Below are positions 1 through 7,540 of a DNA stretch of 45,548 nt, one piece after another (positions within the stretch are counted from its first letter, which is position 1; each line of letters starts with the position of its first letter). The stretch is from CAYLHS01 sp964383535 (GTDB lineage Bacteria; Actinomycetota; Acidimicrobiia; Spongiisociales; UBA4744): positions 1-45,548 of the forward strand of contig CAYLHS010000007.1 of assembly GCA_964383535.1 (NCBI GenBank), written 5' to 3'. The notes beneath the pieces were generated by a model. It saw only the letters and a program-made list of their open reading frames with translations, did no database searches and was not told where the DNA came from. The translations under genes and the position numbers were made by a program.

Positions 1-730
1 CCTCGTCAGCGACCTTGTCGGGCGCTTCACCAATCACAGCATGACCCGCTCCTTCTACCGTGACAAGCATCCCGTGTGGAGCTGCGGAGGCGATTCGCGT
101 GCCGATCGCGACGTAGGCAGCGTCCAATGCACCGGCGACGACGAGCACCGGCATCTGGAGCTCGCCCAGTCGATCGCCGAAGTATGGTTGAGATCCCTGA
201 CCCATTCCGCGGAGTGCCGCAGCGAGCCCCGCTGCGCTGTTGTCGAGACGAAGCTTCCTGTCCCGTTCACACCACTCGGATCCACGACGACGCAGGCCGT
301 CGAACAACGGCTGATCGAGCCACATGTCGATGAACGGCTCGAGTCCTTCGCTCTCGATCCGGTCGGCGAGCACGGCGTCCGACTTCAGCCGATCTCTGCG
401 CAAGCCGGGATCGGCGATTCCAGGGCCGGACGACACGAGGATCAGGTGAGATACCGACCGGGGATACTCCACGGCCACTCCTAACGCGACGCGCCCGCCC
501 TGTGAGTAGCCGAGGAGCGGCCTGTGCCCGACCATCCGAGCCACCGACTTCACTGCCGAATCGAACACGGGTGGGACAGCACCCGCTGCACCGTGGCCGG
601 GGAGGTCCGGCGCATCCACCTGCCAGGGAAGATGTGCGGCGAGTTCTTCGAACATCCCGCCGTGCTGTGTGAAACCATGCAGCGCGACGATCGCCGGCGC
701 GGCGCCCGGGAATCTTCGAACGGGTTCCAT
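1..730 (-). CDS. menH: MenH, menaquinone-pathway alpha/beta hydrolase (C-terminus cut by window edge)
   Basis: About 243 codons are visible, starting at an ATG complementary to 728-730; the 3' end lies beyond the left edge. It is predicted to be 2-succinyl-6-hydroxy-2,4-cyclohexadiene-1-carboxylate synthase, the cytosolic alpha/beta-hydrolase-fold enzyme that eliminates pyruvate from the MenD product. Visible motifs are LHGFTQHG (residues 17-24), DLPGHG (42-47), the nucleophile elbow GYSQGGR with Ser76, an acid candidate Asp203 in GALDAAY, and His230 in GAGHAV. The GYSxGGR elbow and the menD neighbour favour MenH over a generic hydrolase. It is transcribed divergently from menD, with only 20 bp between the chosen starts. 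The missing end should hold only the last helix or so of a family of about 250-270 residues. Confidence 0.85.
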   Translation of the reverse strand, partial: MEPVRRFPGAAPAIVALHGFTQHGGMFEELAAHLPWQVDAPDLPGHGAAGAVPPVFDSAVKSVARMVGHRPLLGYSQGGRVALGVAVEYPRSVSHLILVSSGPGIADPGLRRDRLKSDAVLADRIESEGLEPFIDMWLDQPLFDGLRRRGSEWCERDRKLRLDNSAAGLAAALRGMGQGSQPYFGDRLGELQMPVLVVAGALDAAYVAIGTRIASAAPHGMLVTVEGAGHAVIGEAPDKVADE

Positions 731-750
731 CGCCTGTATTGTTGCTCCCC

Positions 751-2376
751 GTGAACGACAGCGCCTATCAGGCGACCGCCTTGTTCGTCGATGCGCTCGC
801 ACGACTCGGGCTCCGCCACGCGTGTATCACGCCCGGATCTCGAAGCACGCCACTCGCCCTGGCGTTCGCCGAGCATCCTGACATCACCGACTGGATCCAC
901 CACGACGAACGCTCATCGGCGTTCTTCGCCGTCGGGATTGCCAAGCTGACCCGGACTCCCGCCGCGATCGTCACAACGTCCGGCACCGCCGCGGCCGAGC
1001 TTCTCCCTGCTGCCGTCGAAGCACGCTACGCGGGTGTTCCGCTGCTCCTGCTCACCGCCGACCGACCCCCGGAACTCAGAGGAATCGGCACTCCGCAGAC
1101 GATCGACCAGGTGAACCTGTTCGCGAACGCGGCCCGGCTGTCGGTCGACGTCCTCCCGGCAGAGATGCCCTGGGGAGAGCTGGAGGCGCTCGCCGTGACA
1201 GCGTGGAGTGAGGCGACGCGAAGACCGCGCCGCCCCATCCACATCAACATGGGCTTCCGGGAACCGTTCGTACCGACGACGCTCGACAGACCCAGTGCAT
1301 CGGTGACGCCGGCGCGTGAAGCCGATCCCGTTATCGACGTGGACGAGCTCCGTGAAGCGGCGTCCCTGCTCTTCGGGAAACGCGTCCTGATGATCACCGG
1401 CCCATTCGACGAGCCGGGGCTCCCCGGCCACGTCCTCGAGCTGGCAACGGAAGCCGGGTGGCCGATTGTCGCGGACCCCTTGAGCCAACTCCGAAGCAGA
1501 GATTCCGATCTCGTCCTTTGCTCGGGTGACGCGCTATTTGTCACCGATCACCTGCCCGGAATGCCCGAGGCGATCGTCCGGCTCGGGGGAACGGTCACGT
1601 CGAAGGCGATCGCCACCTGGTTGACCGACCATCGTCAGATCCCGCAGATCGTCGTTGACGAAGAAGGCCGTGACGCGTCGCGCAGCGCAGCCAGGATCCT
1701 CTCGGTCGATCCGATCGCGTTCGTACGGTCACTGCGGGTCGAGCCGGCACCCGCTGAGTGGATCGGCCCGTGGATACGCGCCGACAAGCGCGCTCGGGCC
1801 GCGCTTCGGGGCACACCGTTTCCTTCCGAACCCGCGGTGGTCGACATTCTCGCCGAACGCATGCCCGCCGAGTCGGTGCTCTACGTCGCGTCGTCGATGC
1901 CGATCCGCAACGTGGACCGGTATCTGCCGCGGATCGATGCCCGCATCCTGTCCAACAGGGGCGCAAACGGAATCGACGGTCTGATCTCGTCCGCGCTGGG
2001 CGTCGCGGCGACAGGACGGCGCACGTTCGTATTGGCCGGAGACCTCTCGATGCTGCACGACATCGGGTCGTTGGCTACAGCCGCTCGACTCGACCTCCCG
2101 ATCACGATCGTCGTCATGAACAACGACGGTGGCGGCATCTTCTCGTTCCTTCCCCAGGCGGCGCTCCCCCGGCACTTCGAGCGCGTCTTCGGCACCCCAC
2201 ACGGTCTCTCCTTCGCAGCCATCGCCGACGCATTCGGCCTTCGGGCCGTGCAGGCCGACACCGCCGAACGGCTGGCGTCCGGCCTGTCAACTTCCGGGCT
2301 CGTCGAGGTGACGACCGACAAGGCGCGTGAAGTCGAGGTGCAGGCGGCAGCCCTCCAGAGAGTCGCGTCGTCGTAG
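751..2376 (+). CDS. menD: MenD, SEPHCHC synthase
   Basis: This encodes 2-succinyl-5-enolpyruvyl-6-hydroxy-3-cyclohexene-1-carboxylate synthase, the thiamine-diphosphate enzyme that joins 2-oxoglutarate and isochorismate in menaquinone synthesis. With the GTG at 751 it is 541 residues, normal for the family. GSRSTPLAL lies at about 29-37, and the cofactor-activating Glu is in HHDERSSAFFA near residue 53. The C-terminal TPP-binding segment reads AGDLSMLHD followed by NNDGGGIF. A TTG at 739 is in frame and would add four residues, but GTG 751 places the protein start closer to the family's usual beginning. The gene converges on menF, with 2 bp between stops, so the substrate-producing and substrate-using enzymes are adjacent. 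Confidence in function is high; the start is less sure. Confidence 0.95.
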   Translation: MNDSAYQATALFVDALARLGLRHACITPGSRSTPLALAFAEHPDITDWIHHDERSSAFFAVGIAKLTRTPAAIVTTSGTAAAELLPAAVEARYAGVPLLLLTADRPPELRGIGTPQTIDQVNLFANAARLSVDVLPAEMPWGELEALAVTAWSEATRRPRRPIHINMGFREPFVPTTLDRPSASVTPAREADPVIDVDELREAASLLFGKRVLMITGPFDEPGLPGHVLELATEAGWPIVADPLSQLRSRDSDLVLCSGDALFVTDHLPGMPEAIVRLGGTVTSKAIATWLTDHRQIPQIVVDEEGRDASRSAARILSVDPIAFVRSLRVEPAPAEWIGPWIRADKRARAALRGTPFPSEPAVVDILAERMPAESVLYVASSMPIRNVDRYLPRIDARILSNRGANGIDGLISSALGVAATGRRTFVLAGDLSMLHDIGSLATAARLDLPITIVVMNNDGGGIFSFLPQAALPRHFERVFGTPHGLSFAAIADAFGLRAVQADTAERLASGLSTSGLVEVTTDKAREVEVQAAALQRVASS

Positions 2377-2378
2377 CG

Positions 2379-3506
2379 TCAGCCGGTCAGGACATCGAGG
2401 ATCGCAGCGAGCTTCGCCTCGGTCTCGGCCACCTCTGCGGCGGGGATGGAATCCCGAACGATCCCCGCCCCCGCATAGACCTGCGCTATCGAGTCACGGA
2501 ACAACGTCCCTCGAAGGGCGACGATGGCCTCTCCGTCGCCGCCCTGATCCATCCAACCCAACGCCCCCGCGTACCACCCTCGGTCGAATGGCTCGTTCTC
2601 CTTGATGAAGTGGAGCGCCGCGTCGGTCGGTGTGCCGGCAACTGCCGGTGTCGGGTGCAACCCGAGCGCGAGGTCGATCAGGCTCACCCCCGGCCGAGCC
2701 GTTGCGACGATCTCCGTCCCGAGGTGTTGGATGTTGCTCAAGCGGACCACCGACGGTGTGTCGGAGACGACCATACCGGTTGTGACGGTGCCAAGGAAGC
2801 GCGCGACCTCGTCAACGACAATCCGATGCTCCTCACCTTCCTTCGAGGCGGTGAGCAACGCCATCGCGATCCGGTCGTCGTCATCATGCCCCATTCCACG
2901 AGGGGCACTTCCTGCGAGAGGGAACGACCGAACGGACGTGCCACGCTTCTCCACGAGGAGCTCGGGGCTGGCCCCGAGAAACACGGTCCTCTCCTCTGCC
3001 CAACCGTAGAGGAACGTGTTCGGAAAACGTTCGCCCATCGCAGCGAGGAGATCGAACGGACGTCCGCGAGTCACCGCGACGTCGACGCGCCGAGCGAGTA
3101 CGACCTTCGATAGCGTTCCGACGTCGATCTCCTCCACAGCCCGTCTGACGAGCCCGGCCCACTCGTCCGCCGTGGGCACTTCTGCAACCACTCGACCCCT
3201 GGGAACATCGAGCGGTGCCGGGTCCCGAAGCGACTCGAGCAGACCCTCTGCGCCGGGTACAGCGTGAACACCGACTCCTTCATCGTTCTTGACGACGGTG
3301 ACCGCCGGAATCACGACGCTGCCCGCAGAGTTCGGCTCGAACGGCAGAACGAACATGCACCGTGCACACTCCGGACGTGGCGCCCCAAGATCGGCAGAAC
3401 GCCACGCGATCCCGATCCCGGCCAGCTCCTCTCTGCCCCGGAAGTAGACGACCGGATGCCCGGCTGCGGCCCCGGCCCTGGCTACGTCGAAGGGTTCCGG
3501 TTCCAC
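2379..3506 (-). CDS. menF: Isochorismate synthase (MenF/EntC family)
   Basis: This chorismate-binding enzyme converts chorismate to isochorismate, the substrate of MenD, in the cytosol. From the GTG complementary to 3504-3506 it is 375 residues. Family marks include TLSKVVLARR with the likely general-base Lys134, GASPELLVEK, SFPLAGSAPRG, KEGEEHRIVVDEV, LHPTPAVAGTP, and the Mg-binding C-terminal region with FDRGWYAGALGW and AGAGIVRDS. The open frame extends further upstream, but that part is antisense-like sequence overlapping the hydrolase gene, and GTG 3506 sits 10 bp after the hydrolase stop. It is therefore the fifth and last gene of the operon headed by the response regulator at 6014, which would bring menaquinone precursor supply under the same signal. 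Salicylate or siderophore roles are possible for this family but menD and menH argue for menaquinone. Confidence 0.92.
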   Translation of the reverse strand: MEPEPFDVARAGAAAGHPVVYFRGREELAGIGIAWRSADLGAPRPECARCMFVLPFEPNSAGSVVIPAVTVVKNDEGVGVHAVPGAEGLLESLRDPAPLDVPRGRVVAEVPTADEWAGLVRRAVEEIDVGTLSKVVLARRVDVAVTRGRPFDLLAAMGERFPNTFLYGWAEERTVFLGASPELLVEKRGTSVRSFPLAGSAPRGMGHDDDDRIAMALLTASKEGEEHRIVVDEVARFLGTVTTGMVVSDTPSVVRLSNIQHLGTEIVATARPGVSLIDLALGLHPTPAVAGTPTDAALHFIKENEPFDRGWYAGALGWMDQGGDGEAIVALRGTLFRDSIAQVYAGAGIVRDSIPAAEVAETEAKLAAILDVLTG

Positions 3507-3516
3507 GGCGGGCAGT

Positions 3517-4296
3517 CTACGAGTCGAGATACCCGATGATCTCATCAGCCACCAATCCCGGCCGTTCCATCGGAAGGAAATGCGACGCGCCGGCCACGAT
3601 CTGGTACCGGGCCTCAGGCATCCGACCAGACAGGTCGGCGATCGAGCCCTCTGTGAACGTCGTCGAGTTCTCTCCTCCGAGAACGAGTACGGGGCATCGG
3701 ACTTCGTCGAGTCGGTCGTAGAGACCGTGCGCCGTCGCGGCCCGGTACACCTCTGCCTCGACCTCCGGTCTGCATCTGAGCCACCAGCGGCCGCCTCGCT
3801 CGACGAACCCTCCGTCGACATAGGCAGCGAGGACATCGGGATCCCAGGACGCAAATGGGGCTTTGCCTCCGTAGTTCTCCACGATGGCCTCCCGGCTGGG
3901 GAACCCGTCCCGTCGCCGCAGCGCACCGTCGGCAAGCGGTATGTGCTCCATTCTCCTGTACGGCGGGGGAAAGATGATCGGCTCGACGACGACGAGCGCT
4001 TTGAATCGGCCGGGTTGCAGCACTTCGGCCATGAGCAACGTTGCTCCTCCCATCGAGTGCCCCACACCGATCGGGCGTCCGTCGAACGGTTCGAGCACGT
4101 CCAGCGCGTGGCGAGCAAACGACCACCAGTCCGCCGGTGGGTGGAACGCGCCGGCATCGCCGTGGCCGGGAGCGTCCCAGGCGGTGAACGGTCGCCCGGC
4201 GAGCCGCTCTCCGACCGGCCACCACACCTCCTTGCAGAATCCGGTCGCGTGGGCGAACGCGACGAATTCGGAGTTCAGTCGCGTTTCAACCGTCAT
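3517..4296 (-). CDS. Alpha/beta hydrolase of unknown substrate
   Basis: This is a 259-residue cytosolic alpha/beta-hydrolase-fold protein without a signal peptide. DAPGHG (41-46), the nucleophile elbow GHSMGG with Ser81, and His239 in AGASHFLPME define the fold. The acid position reads GGEN (208-210), so Glu209 rather than the usual Asp may complete the triad. The ATG complementary to 4294-4296 overlaps the 3' end of the CBS-BON gene by 11 bp, showing translational coupling. Sequence and position in the men region first suggest a second MenH, but it lacks the GYSxGGR elbow, and a proper MenH is encoded at the left edge. A lipase, esterase or epoxide-hydrolase-like role cannot be told apart by reading. 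Its substrate is not assigned. Confidence 0.85.
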   Translation of the reverse strand: MTVETRLNSEFVAFAHATGFCKEVWWPVGERLAGRPFTAWDAPGHGDAGAFHPPADWWSFARHALDVLEPFDGRPIGVGHSMGGATLLMAEVLQPGRFKALVVVEPIIFPPPYRRMEHIPLADGALRRRDGFPSREAIVENYGGKAPFASWDPDVLAAYVDGGFVERGGRWWLRCRPEVEAEVYRAATAHGLYDRLDEVRCPVLVLGGENSTTFTEGSIADLSGRMPEARYQIVAGASHFLPMERPGLVADEIIGYLDS

Positions 4297-4921
4297 TCAC
4301 GTCATAGGCGACCCGAGATTCCAGCCTGACCACCCCGTCGATGCGGCGAATCAGCGCCTCCAACAGCCGCGCGTCGGTCGCGGTGGGCGCCGTACCTGAG
4401 ATCGTCACCACCCCGTTGGCCACCTCTACATCGAGTGAGTCCGCCTCGAGGAGGAGTACTCGGTTGATGATGTCCTCTCGGATCTCATCTTCGATCACGT
4501 CGTCCGGACGAGTGAACACGGCAACCACGTCGGCCCTGCTGATGATCCCGACGAGTGCTCCACTCGAGTCGACGACAGGCAGCCGCTTCACGTGGTGATG
4601 TGCCATCACTCGGGCAGCTTCGGTGACGCTCGCCTCGGGGAAGATGATGACCGGATCGCGCGTCATCACCTCTCCCACCGTCTCGGCGTCGACGATCGGA
4701 CCGCCCTCTTCGATCATTGCGCTGAGAAGCCGCCGCTGAGAGCGATCCGCCTCCCTCTCGAGAAAGTCCGCCTCGGTGATGATCCCGACCAACGCGCCCG
4801 ACTCATCGATGACGGGAAGTCCGCTGACACCGGACCCGACCATCGTACGGGCAGCCTCTTTGAGGTACGTCGACGGAGTGGTCGTGATCACATCGATGGT
4901 CATGATGTCGAGAACCCTCAT
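4286..4921 (-). CDS. CBS-CBS-BON domain protein (Hrp1-like)
   Basis: This 211-residue soluble protein has two CBS domains (about 4-58 and 83-138) and a C-terminal BON domain (about 141-208). Each CBS domain shows the repeated pattern V-GLPVID-SGALVGIITEAD or V-RLPVVD-SGALVGIISRAD. CBS pairs usually bind adenosyl nucleotides and BON domains bind lipids or other ligands; no catalytic motif is present. The start is the ATG complementary to 4919-4921, because it overlaps the stop of the universal stress protein gene as ATGA; an in-frame GTG farther upstream is less likely. In M. tuberculosis the CBS protein Hrp1 and several Usp proteins belong to the DosR dormancy regulon, and here the same types of protein follow a DosR-like regulator in one operon. 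The ligand is unknown. Confidence 0.9.
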   Translation of the reverse strand: MRVLDIMTIDVITTTPSTYLKEAARTMVGSGVSGLPVIDESGALVGIITEADFLEREADRSQRRLLSAMIEEGGPIVDAETVGEVMTRDPVIIFPEASVTEAARVMAHHHVKRLPVVDSSGALVGIISRADVVAVFTRPDDVIEDEIREDIINRVLLLEADSLDVEVANGVVTISGTAPTATDARLLEALIRRIDGVVRLESRVAYDVNDG

Positions 4922-5349
4922 TCGCAGGACCCCTTCACCACGAGCACATCGCACGAGGAGAGATGTACGACCCTGTGGCTCGTGCTGCCCAACACGAGCG
5001 CGGCAAGCTCACCGCGTCCTCTCGATCCGACGACGATGACATCCGTCCCGACGCCCTCCGCGTACTCGACCAATGCATCCGCCGGGTAGCCGTCCAGGTC
5101 GACCTTGTTGACCTTGACCGAGGTGTCGGCGACCAGCGGCTCGACGACGCCCCATACGAGTTCTCGCTGCGACTTCACCAGCGTCGAGAGATCGGCCGGC
5201 ACCTGGCTCAGCGCGCCGAGCAGACTGCTCGGCACGTGCGATACGTACACGATATGCAGATCCGACCCTCGGGACTCGGCGAGTTCCACCGCTCGCCGAA
5301 CCGCCAGGAGTGAGTGCTCCGATCCGTCCGTCCCTACGACAATGCTCAT
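4918..5349 (-). CDS. Universal stress protein, ATP-binding type
   Basis: This is a 143-residue single-domain UspA-family protein. It begins MSIVVGTDGS, and the ATP-binding signature G-x2-G-x9-G-S is intact at Gly108, Gly111, Gly121 and Ser122 (GSRGRGELAALVLGST), so nucleotide binding is expected. Family members are induced by growth arrest, hypoxia or stress, and mycobacterial relatives are DosR targets. The ATG complementary to 5347-5349 overlaps the response-regulator stop by the ATGA arrangement and is preceded by GGAGGAG. Its own stop again overlaps the next ATG. The gene is therefore locked between a DosR-like regulator and a CBS-BON protein in a single operon. A second, more distant Usp is encoded at 39911-40312. 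Confidence 0.93.
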   Translation of the reverse strand: MSIVVGTDGSEHSLLAVRRAVELAESRGSDLHIVYVSHVPSSLLGALSQVPADLSTLVKSQRELVWGVVEPLVADTSVKVNKVDLDGYPADALVEYAEGVGTDVIVVGSRGRGELAALVLGSTSHRVVHLSSCDVLVVKGSCE

Positions 5350-6014
5350 GACTCCTCCCACTGCTCCGGCGGATACTCCCGCTCGCGCTTCGCTGCGAGT
5401 CGTGCCGAGTAGGCCGCCGCTTCGGTTCTGCGTGTCATTCCGAGCTTGTTCAGAAGATTCGAAACGTAGTTCTTGACCGTCTTCTCGGCGAGGAACAGCT
5501 CTTCGGCGATCTCCTTGTTCGTCAGACCCTCCGAAATCAGGTCGAGGATCTTCCGCTCCTGGGGTGACAGCCTCGCCACGAGAGGATCGGTCGGCTCGTC
5601 GCCGCGGATCCGACGGAACACATGCTCGGTCATCGTCGGGTCGAGCAGCGACTCGCCGGCGCCAACTCGGCGGATGCTGTCGATCAGCTGTGGAGCGTCG
5701 ACGCGCTTGAGCACGTAGCCGGACGCGCCGGCCATGATCGACGCGAACAGCGCCTCTTCGTCGGCGAACGAAGTCAGCATCAGAACGCGAACGTCTGGCC
5801 AGCGAGCACGGATTTCTCGGCACGCCTCGATGCCGGTCCCGTCCGGAAGGCGCACGTCCATCACGACCACTTCCGGCCGGTCGTACCCCACACGTCGAAT
5901 GGCCGACTCGACGGTGCCGGCCTCGCCGACGACCTCGAGGCCGTCCTCCCCGCCGAGCAACGTCACAAGACCTTTTCTGACGATCTCGTGGTCATCGACG
6001 ATCAAGATCCGCAC
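5346..6014 (-). CDS. NarL/DosR-family response regulator
   Basis: This is a 222-residue two-component response regulator. The receiver domain occupies about residues 1-120, with acidic residues Asp7-Asp8, phospho-acceptor Asp53 in VVVMDVRLPDGTG, and Lys103. The LuxR-type helix-turn-helix lies at about 150-212, with LSPQERKILDLISEG and GLTNKEIAEELFLAEKTVKN. Length, spacing and the MTRRTEAAAY tail resemble DosR/DevR. The GTG complementary to 6012-6014 is preceded by GGAGGAATC. The divergent neighbour is a DosS-like kinase, its probable partner. The gene heads an overlapping five-gene operon (Usp, CBS-BON, hydrolase, menF). No convincing copy of the mycobacterial DosR box was seen upstream, so its binding site is open. 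Confidence 0.93.
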   Translation of the reverse strand: MRILIVDDHEIVRKGLVTLLGGEDGLEVVGEAGTVESAIRRVGYDRPEVVVMDVRLPDGTGIEACREIRARWPDVRVLMLTSFADEEALFASIMAGASGYVLKRVDAPQLIDSIRRVGAGESLLDPTMTEHVFRRIRGDEPTDPLVARLSPQERKILDLISEGLTNKEIAEELFLAEKTVKNYVSNLLNKLGMTRRTEAAAYSARLAAKREREYPPEQWEES

Positions 6015-6053
6015 GATTCCTCCATGACCTTCAGGCTAACTGGTCGCGAGCGG

Positions 6054-6147
6054 TCTTCGGTTCTCGGTTGTCGATGGGAAGCTCGCCACCCTGGGGTCCT
6101 GCGACGTGCGAGGTCGCGCTCTCACCGAGAACTGACGACCGACAACC
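6054..6147. repeat. Degenerate heptad repeats between the two-component genes
   Basis: The divergent region holds short 7-bp periodic sequence: GGTTCTC-GGTTGTC at about 6059-6072 and the oppositely oriented series ACCGAGA, ACTGACG, ACCGACA at 6124-6145. Between them, 6098-6114 reads CCTGCGACGTGCGAGGT and matches 38434-38450 at 16 of 17 positions. The two arms contain related words in a different order, so they do not make a simple hairpin. This is one of several loci with the same style of repeat. Confidence 0.5.
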
Positions 6148-6183
6148 AGGTGGGTGGAGTCCGCCTTCGGACTCCACCCACCT
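6148..6183. promoter_or_regulatory. Perfect 16-bp inverted repeat upstream of the sensor kinase
   Basis: The arm AGGTGGGTGGAGTCCG (6148-6163) is followed by CCTT and then its exact complement (6168-6183). It ends 19 bp before the kinase ATG and 134 bp upstream of the divergent response-regulator start. No T-tract follows on either strand, so a simple intrinsic terminator is unlikely. As DNA it could be an operator; as RNA it would form a very stable hairpin in the kinase leader, close enough to affect ribosome access. The half-sites AGTCC and GGACT face the opposite way from those of the mycobacterial DosR box. Confidence 0.7.
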
Positions 6184-6202
6184 CGGAGTAGCCTGGCCGA
6201 CA

Positions 6203-7318
6203 ATGACGCGTCCCATGATCCCCGCCTCACGACTCTCGGACCTGATCGGTGCGGCTGCACGCGTCACCGGCCAGACCGAACTCACCGCGGTGTTGGAGAC
6301 GGTGGTGGCCACGGCAATGGACCTCACGGGTGCGCCGTACGGCGCCCTCGGTGTCGTCAGCGAGAACGGCCAGCTCATCCAATTCGTCCACCAGGGCATG
6401 CCCGAGGAGGTCGCCGAGCAGATCGGTGGACCTCCAGAGGGTCGGGGTCTGCTCGGTGCAGTCACGTGGCAGCCGAGCCCGATCCGGCTCGAGAACGCTC
6501 AGGCACACCCCCGGGCCAGCGGGTTCCCCAAGCATCACCCCCAGTTCGACGGTTTCCTCGGTGTCTCGATCCGCATCGGCGGTGACGTATTCGGCAACCT
6601 GTATCTCGGCGCGTCGGAAGGTGGGTTCACGGAACAGGACGAGACGCTGATACGAGCGCTCGCGCTCATCGCAGGATCGGCGATCTCGACCATCCGGCTG
6701 CAGACGCGGCTCCGCAGAGCCGCCGTCCTGGAGGACCGCCAGCGCATCGCGCGCGACCTCCACGACTCGATCATCCAGGACCTTTTCGCCGTGGGCCTCT
6801 CCCTCCAGGCTCTCACGACGCGTCTTCCCGACCCCGAGATGCGCACGGGCCTGGAGGAGGCCGCCCTGCATCTCGACGACTCGATCACCGCCCTGAGACG
6901 GTTCATCTTCGATCTCCGCCCCGCGACTCCGGGCACTCGCAACCTCAAGGACGAGCTGTCGGAACTGCTCGGACGCCTTGCCGTCCCCCACGAGGCGAGC
7001 ATCGGCATCGGCGTCACCGGTCCAGTCGACGACCTCCCCCCCGAGTTGGTGGACGATGTTCTCCAGATCACGAGGGAAGCGGTGAGCAACGCGCTGCGCC
7101 ACTCAGGAGCCGACGTGGTGAGCATCTCCGTCAGTCGAGGCATCGACCGGCTCGTGGTGATGGTCGTCGACAAAGGGAAGGGATTCGACATCGATTCCAT
7201 CACCCGCGGCATGGGTCTCGACAACATCCGGAGCCGGGCCGAGACGGCCGGTGGGGAGGCCGAGGTGCAGAGCAGAGTAGGTGAGGGAACCACCGTTCGG
7301 GTCGTGCTTCCTCTCTAG
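6203..7318 (+). CDS. DosS-like GAF sensor histidine kinase, probable haem sensor
   Basis: This is a 371-residue cytosolic two-component kinase with one GAF domain (about 20-165), a HisKA_3 dimerisation segment with phospho-acceptor His187 in RIARDLHDSIIQ, and a HATPase domain (N-box EAVSNALRHSG, G1 VVDKGKGFD, GMGLDNI). No membrane segment is seen. Inside GAF the segment GFPKHHPQF...GNLYLG keeps His112 and Tyr134, 22 residues apart. As I recall, these match DosS His149 (proximal haem ligand) and Tyr171 (distal), which have the same spacing. Haem binding and gas or redox sensing are therefore likely. DosS has two GAF domains; only one is present here. ATG 6203 is chosen over upstream in-frame starts because those codons lie in repeat DNA. 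The partner is the divergent regulator. Confidence 0.9.
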   Translation: MTRPMIPASRLSDLIGAAARVTGQTELTAVLETVVATAMDLTGAPYGALGVVSENGQLIQFVHQGMPEEVAEQIGGPPEGRGLLGAVTWQPSPIRLENAQAHPRASGFPKHHPQFDGFLGVSIRIGGDVFGNLYLGASEGGFTEQDETLIRALALIAGSAISTIRLQTRLRRAAVLEDRQRIARDLHDSIIQDLFAVGLSLQALTTRLPDPEMRTGLEEAALHLDDSITALRRFIFDLRPATPGTRNLKDELSELLGRLAVPHEASIGIGVTGPVDDLPPELVDDVLQITREAVSNALRHSGADVVSISVSRGIDRLVVMVVDKGKGFDIDSITRGMGLDNIRSRAETAGGEAEVQSRVGEGTTVRVVLPL

Positions 7319-7350
7319 GCGCGAGGCCACCAAAGGGAGGCTCAACGCCC

Positions 7351-7475
7351 CGTATCTCGTATCTCGTACGCGGCCGAGATCGTCCGCACACCGAAGGGCG
7401 GGCCGTTCCCGCGACCGCCCGGGGCTTGTTGCTCCACCGCTCGGGCGACACGGGGCACAAGGTATGAAATACGAC
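7351..7475. repeat. Heptad-bounded intergenic repeat element, copy 1
   Basis: The left end has CGTATCT-CGTATCT-CGTACGC (7351-7371) and the right end has the inverted form GGTATGAAATACGA (7461-7474). The left end continues TCGTACGCGGCC, which is also found at 16618-16629, and an internal GCCGTTCCCGCGACC resembles GCCGTACTGCGACC in the second locus. The element fills most of the 222-bp space between the kinase and the CsoR-family gene. I see no open reading frame or tRNA-like fold in it. Confidence 0.55.
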
Positions 7476-7494
7476 AAGCGAAGCGTGTCCCGCC

Positions 7495-7513
7495 GGTACC
7501 CCCACGGAGTACC
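7495..7513. promoter_or_regulatory. Candidate CsoR-family operator
   Basis: The 19-bp sequence GGTACCCCCACGGAGTACC is an inverted repeat with arms GGTACCCC and GGAGTACC (one mismatch) around CAC. It begins 46 bp before the ATG of the CsoR-family gene. Operators of this family typically have TACCCC/GGGGTA half-sites, so autoregulation is a natural reading. A possible -10 element (TACCAT, 7510-7515) overlaps its right arm. Confidence 0.6.
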
Positions 7514-7540
7514 ATTGGGGAACCTCGATTAAGGACACAC

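Noticed and set aside
739..750. TTG start for menD
   Set aside because: In frame but adds only four residues; GTG 751 is the more usual codon and leaves more room for the divergent menH.
3517..4296. Second menH
   Set aside because: It lacks the GYSxGGR elbow, and a better MenH is encoded at 1-730.
6148..6183. Mycobacterial-type DosR box
   Set aside because: The half-sites AGTCC and GGACT are in the reverse arrangement and spacing compared with the known box.
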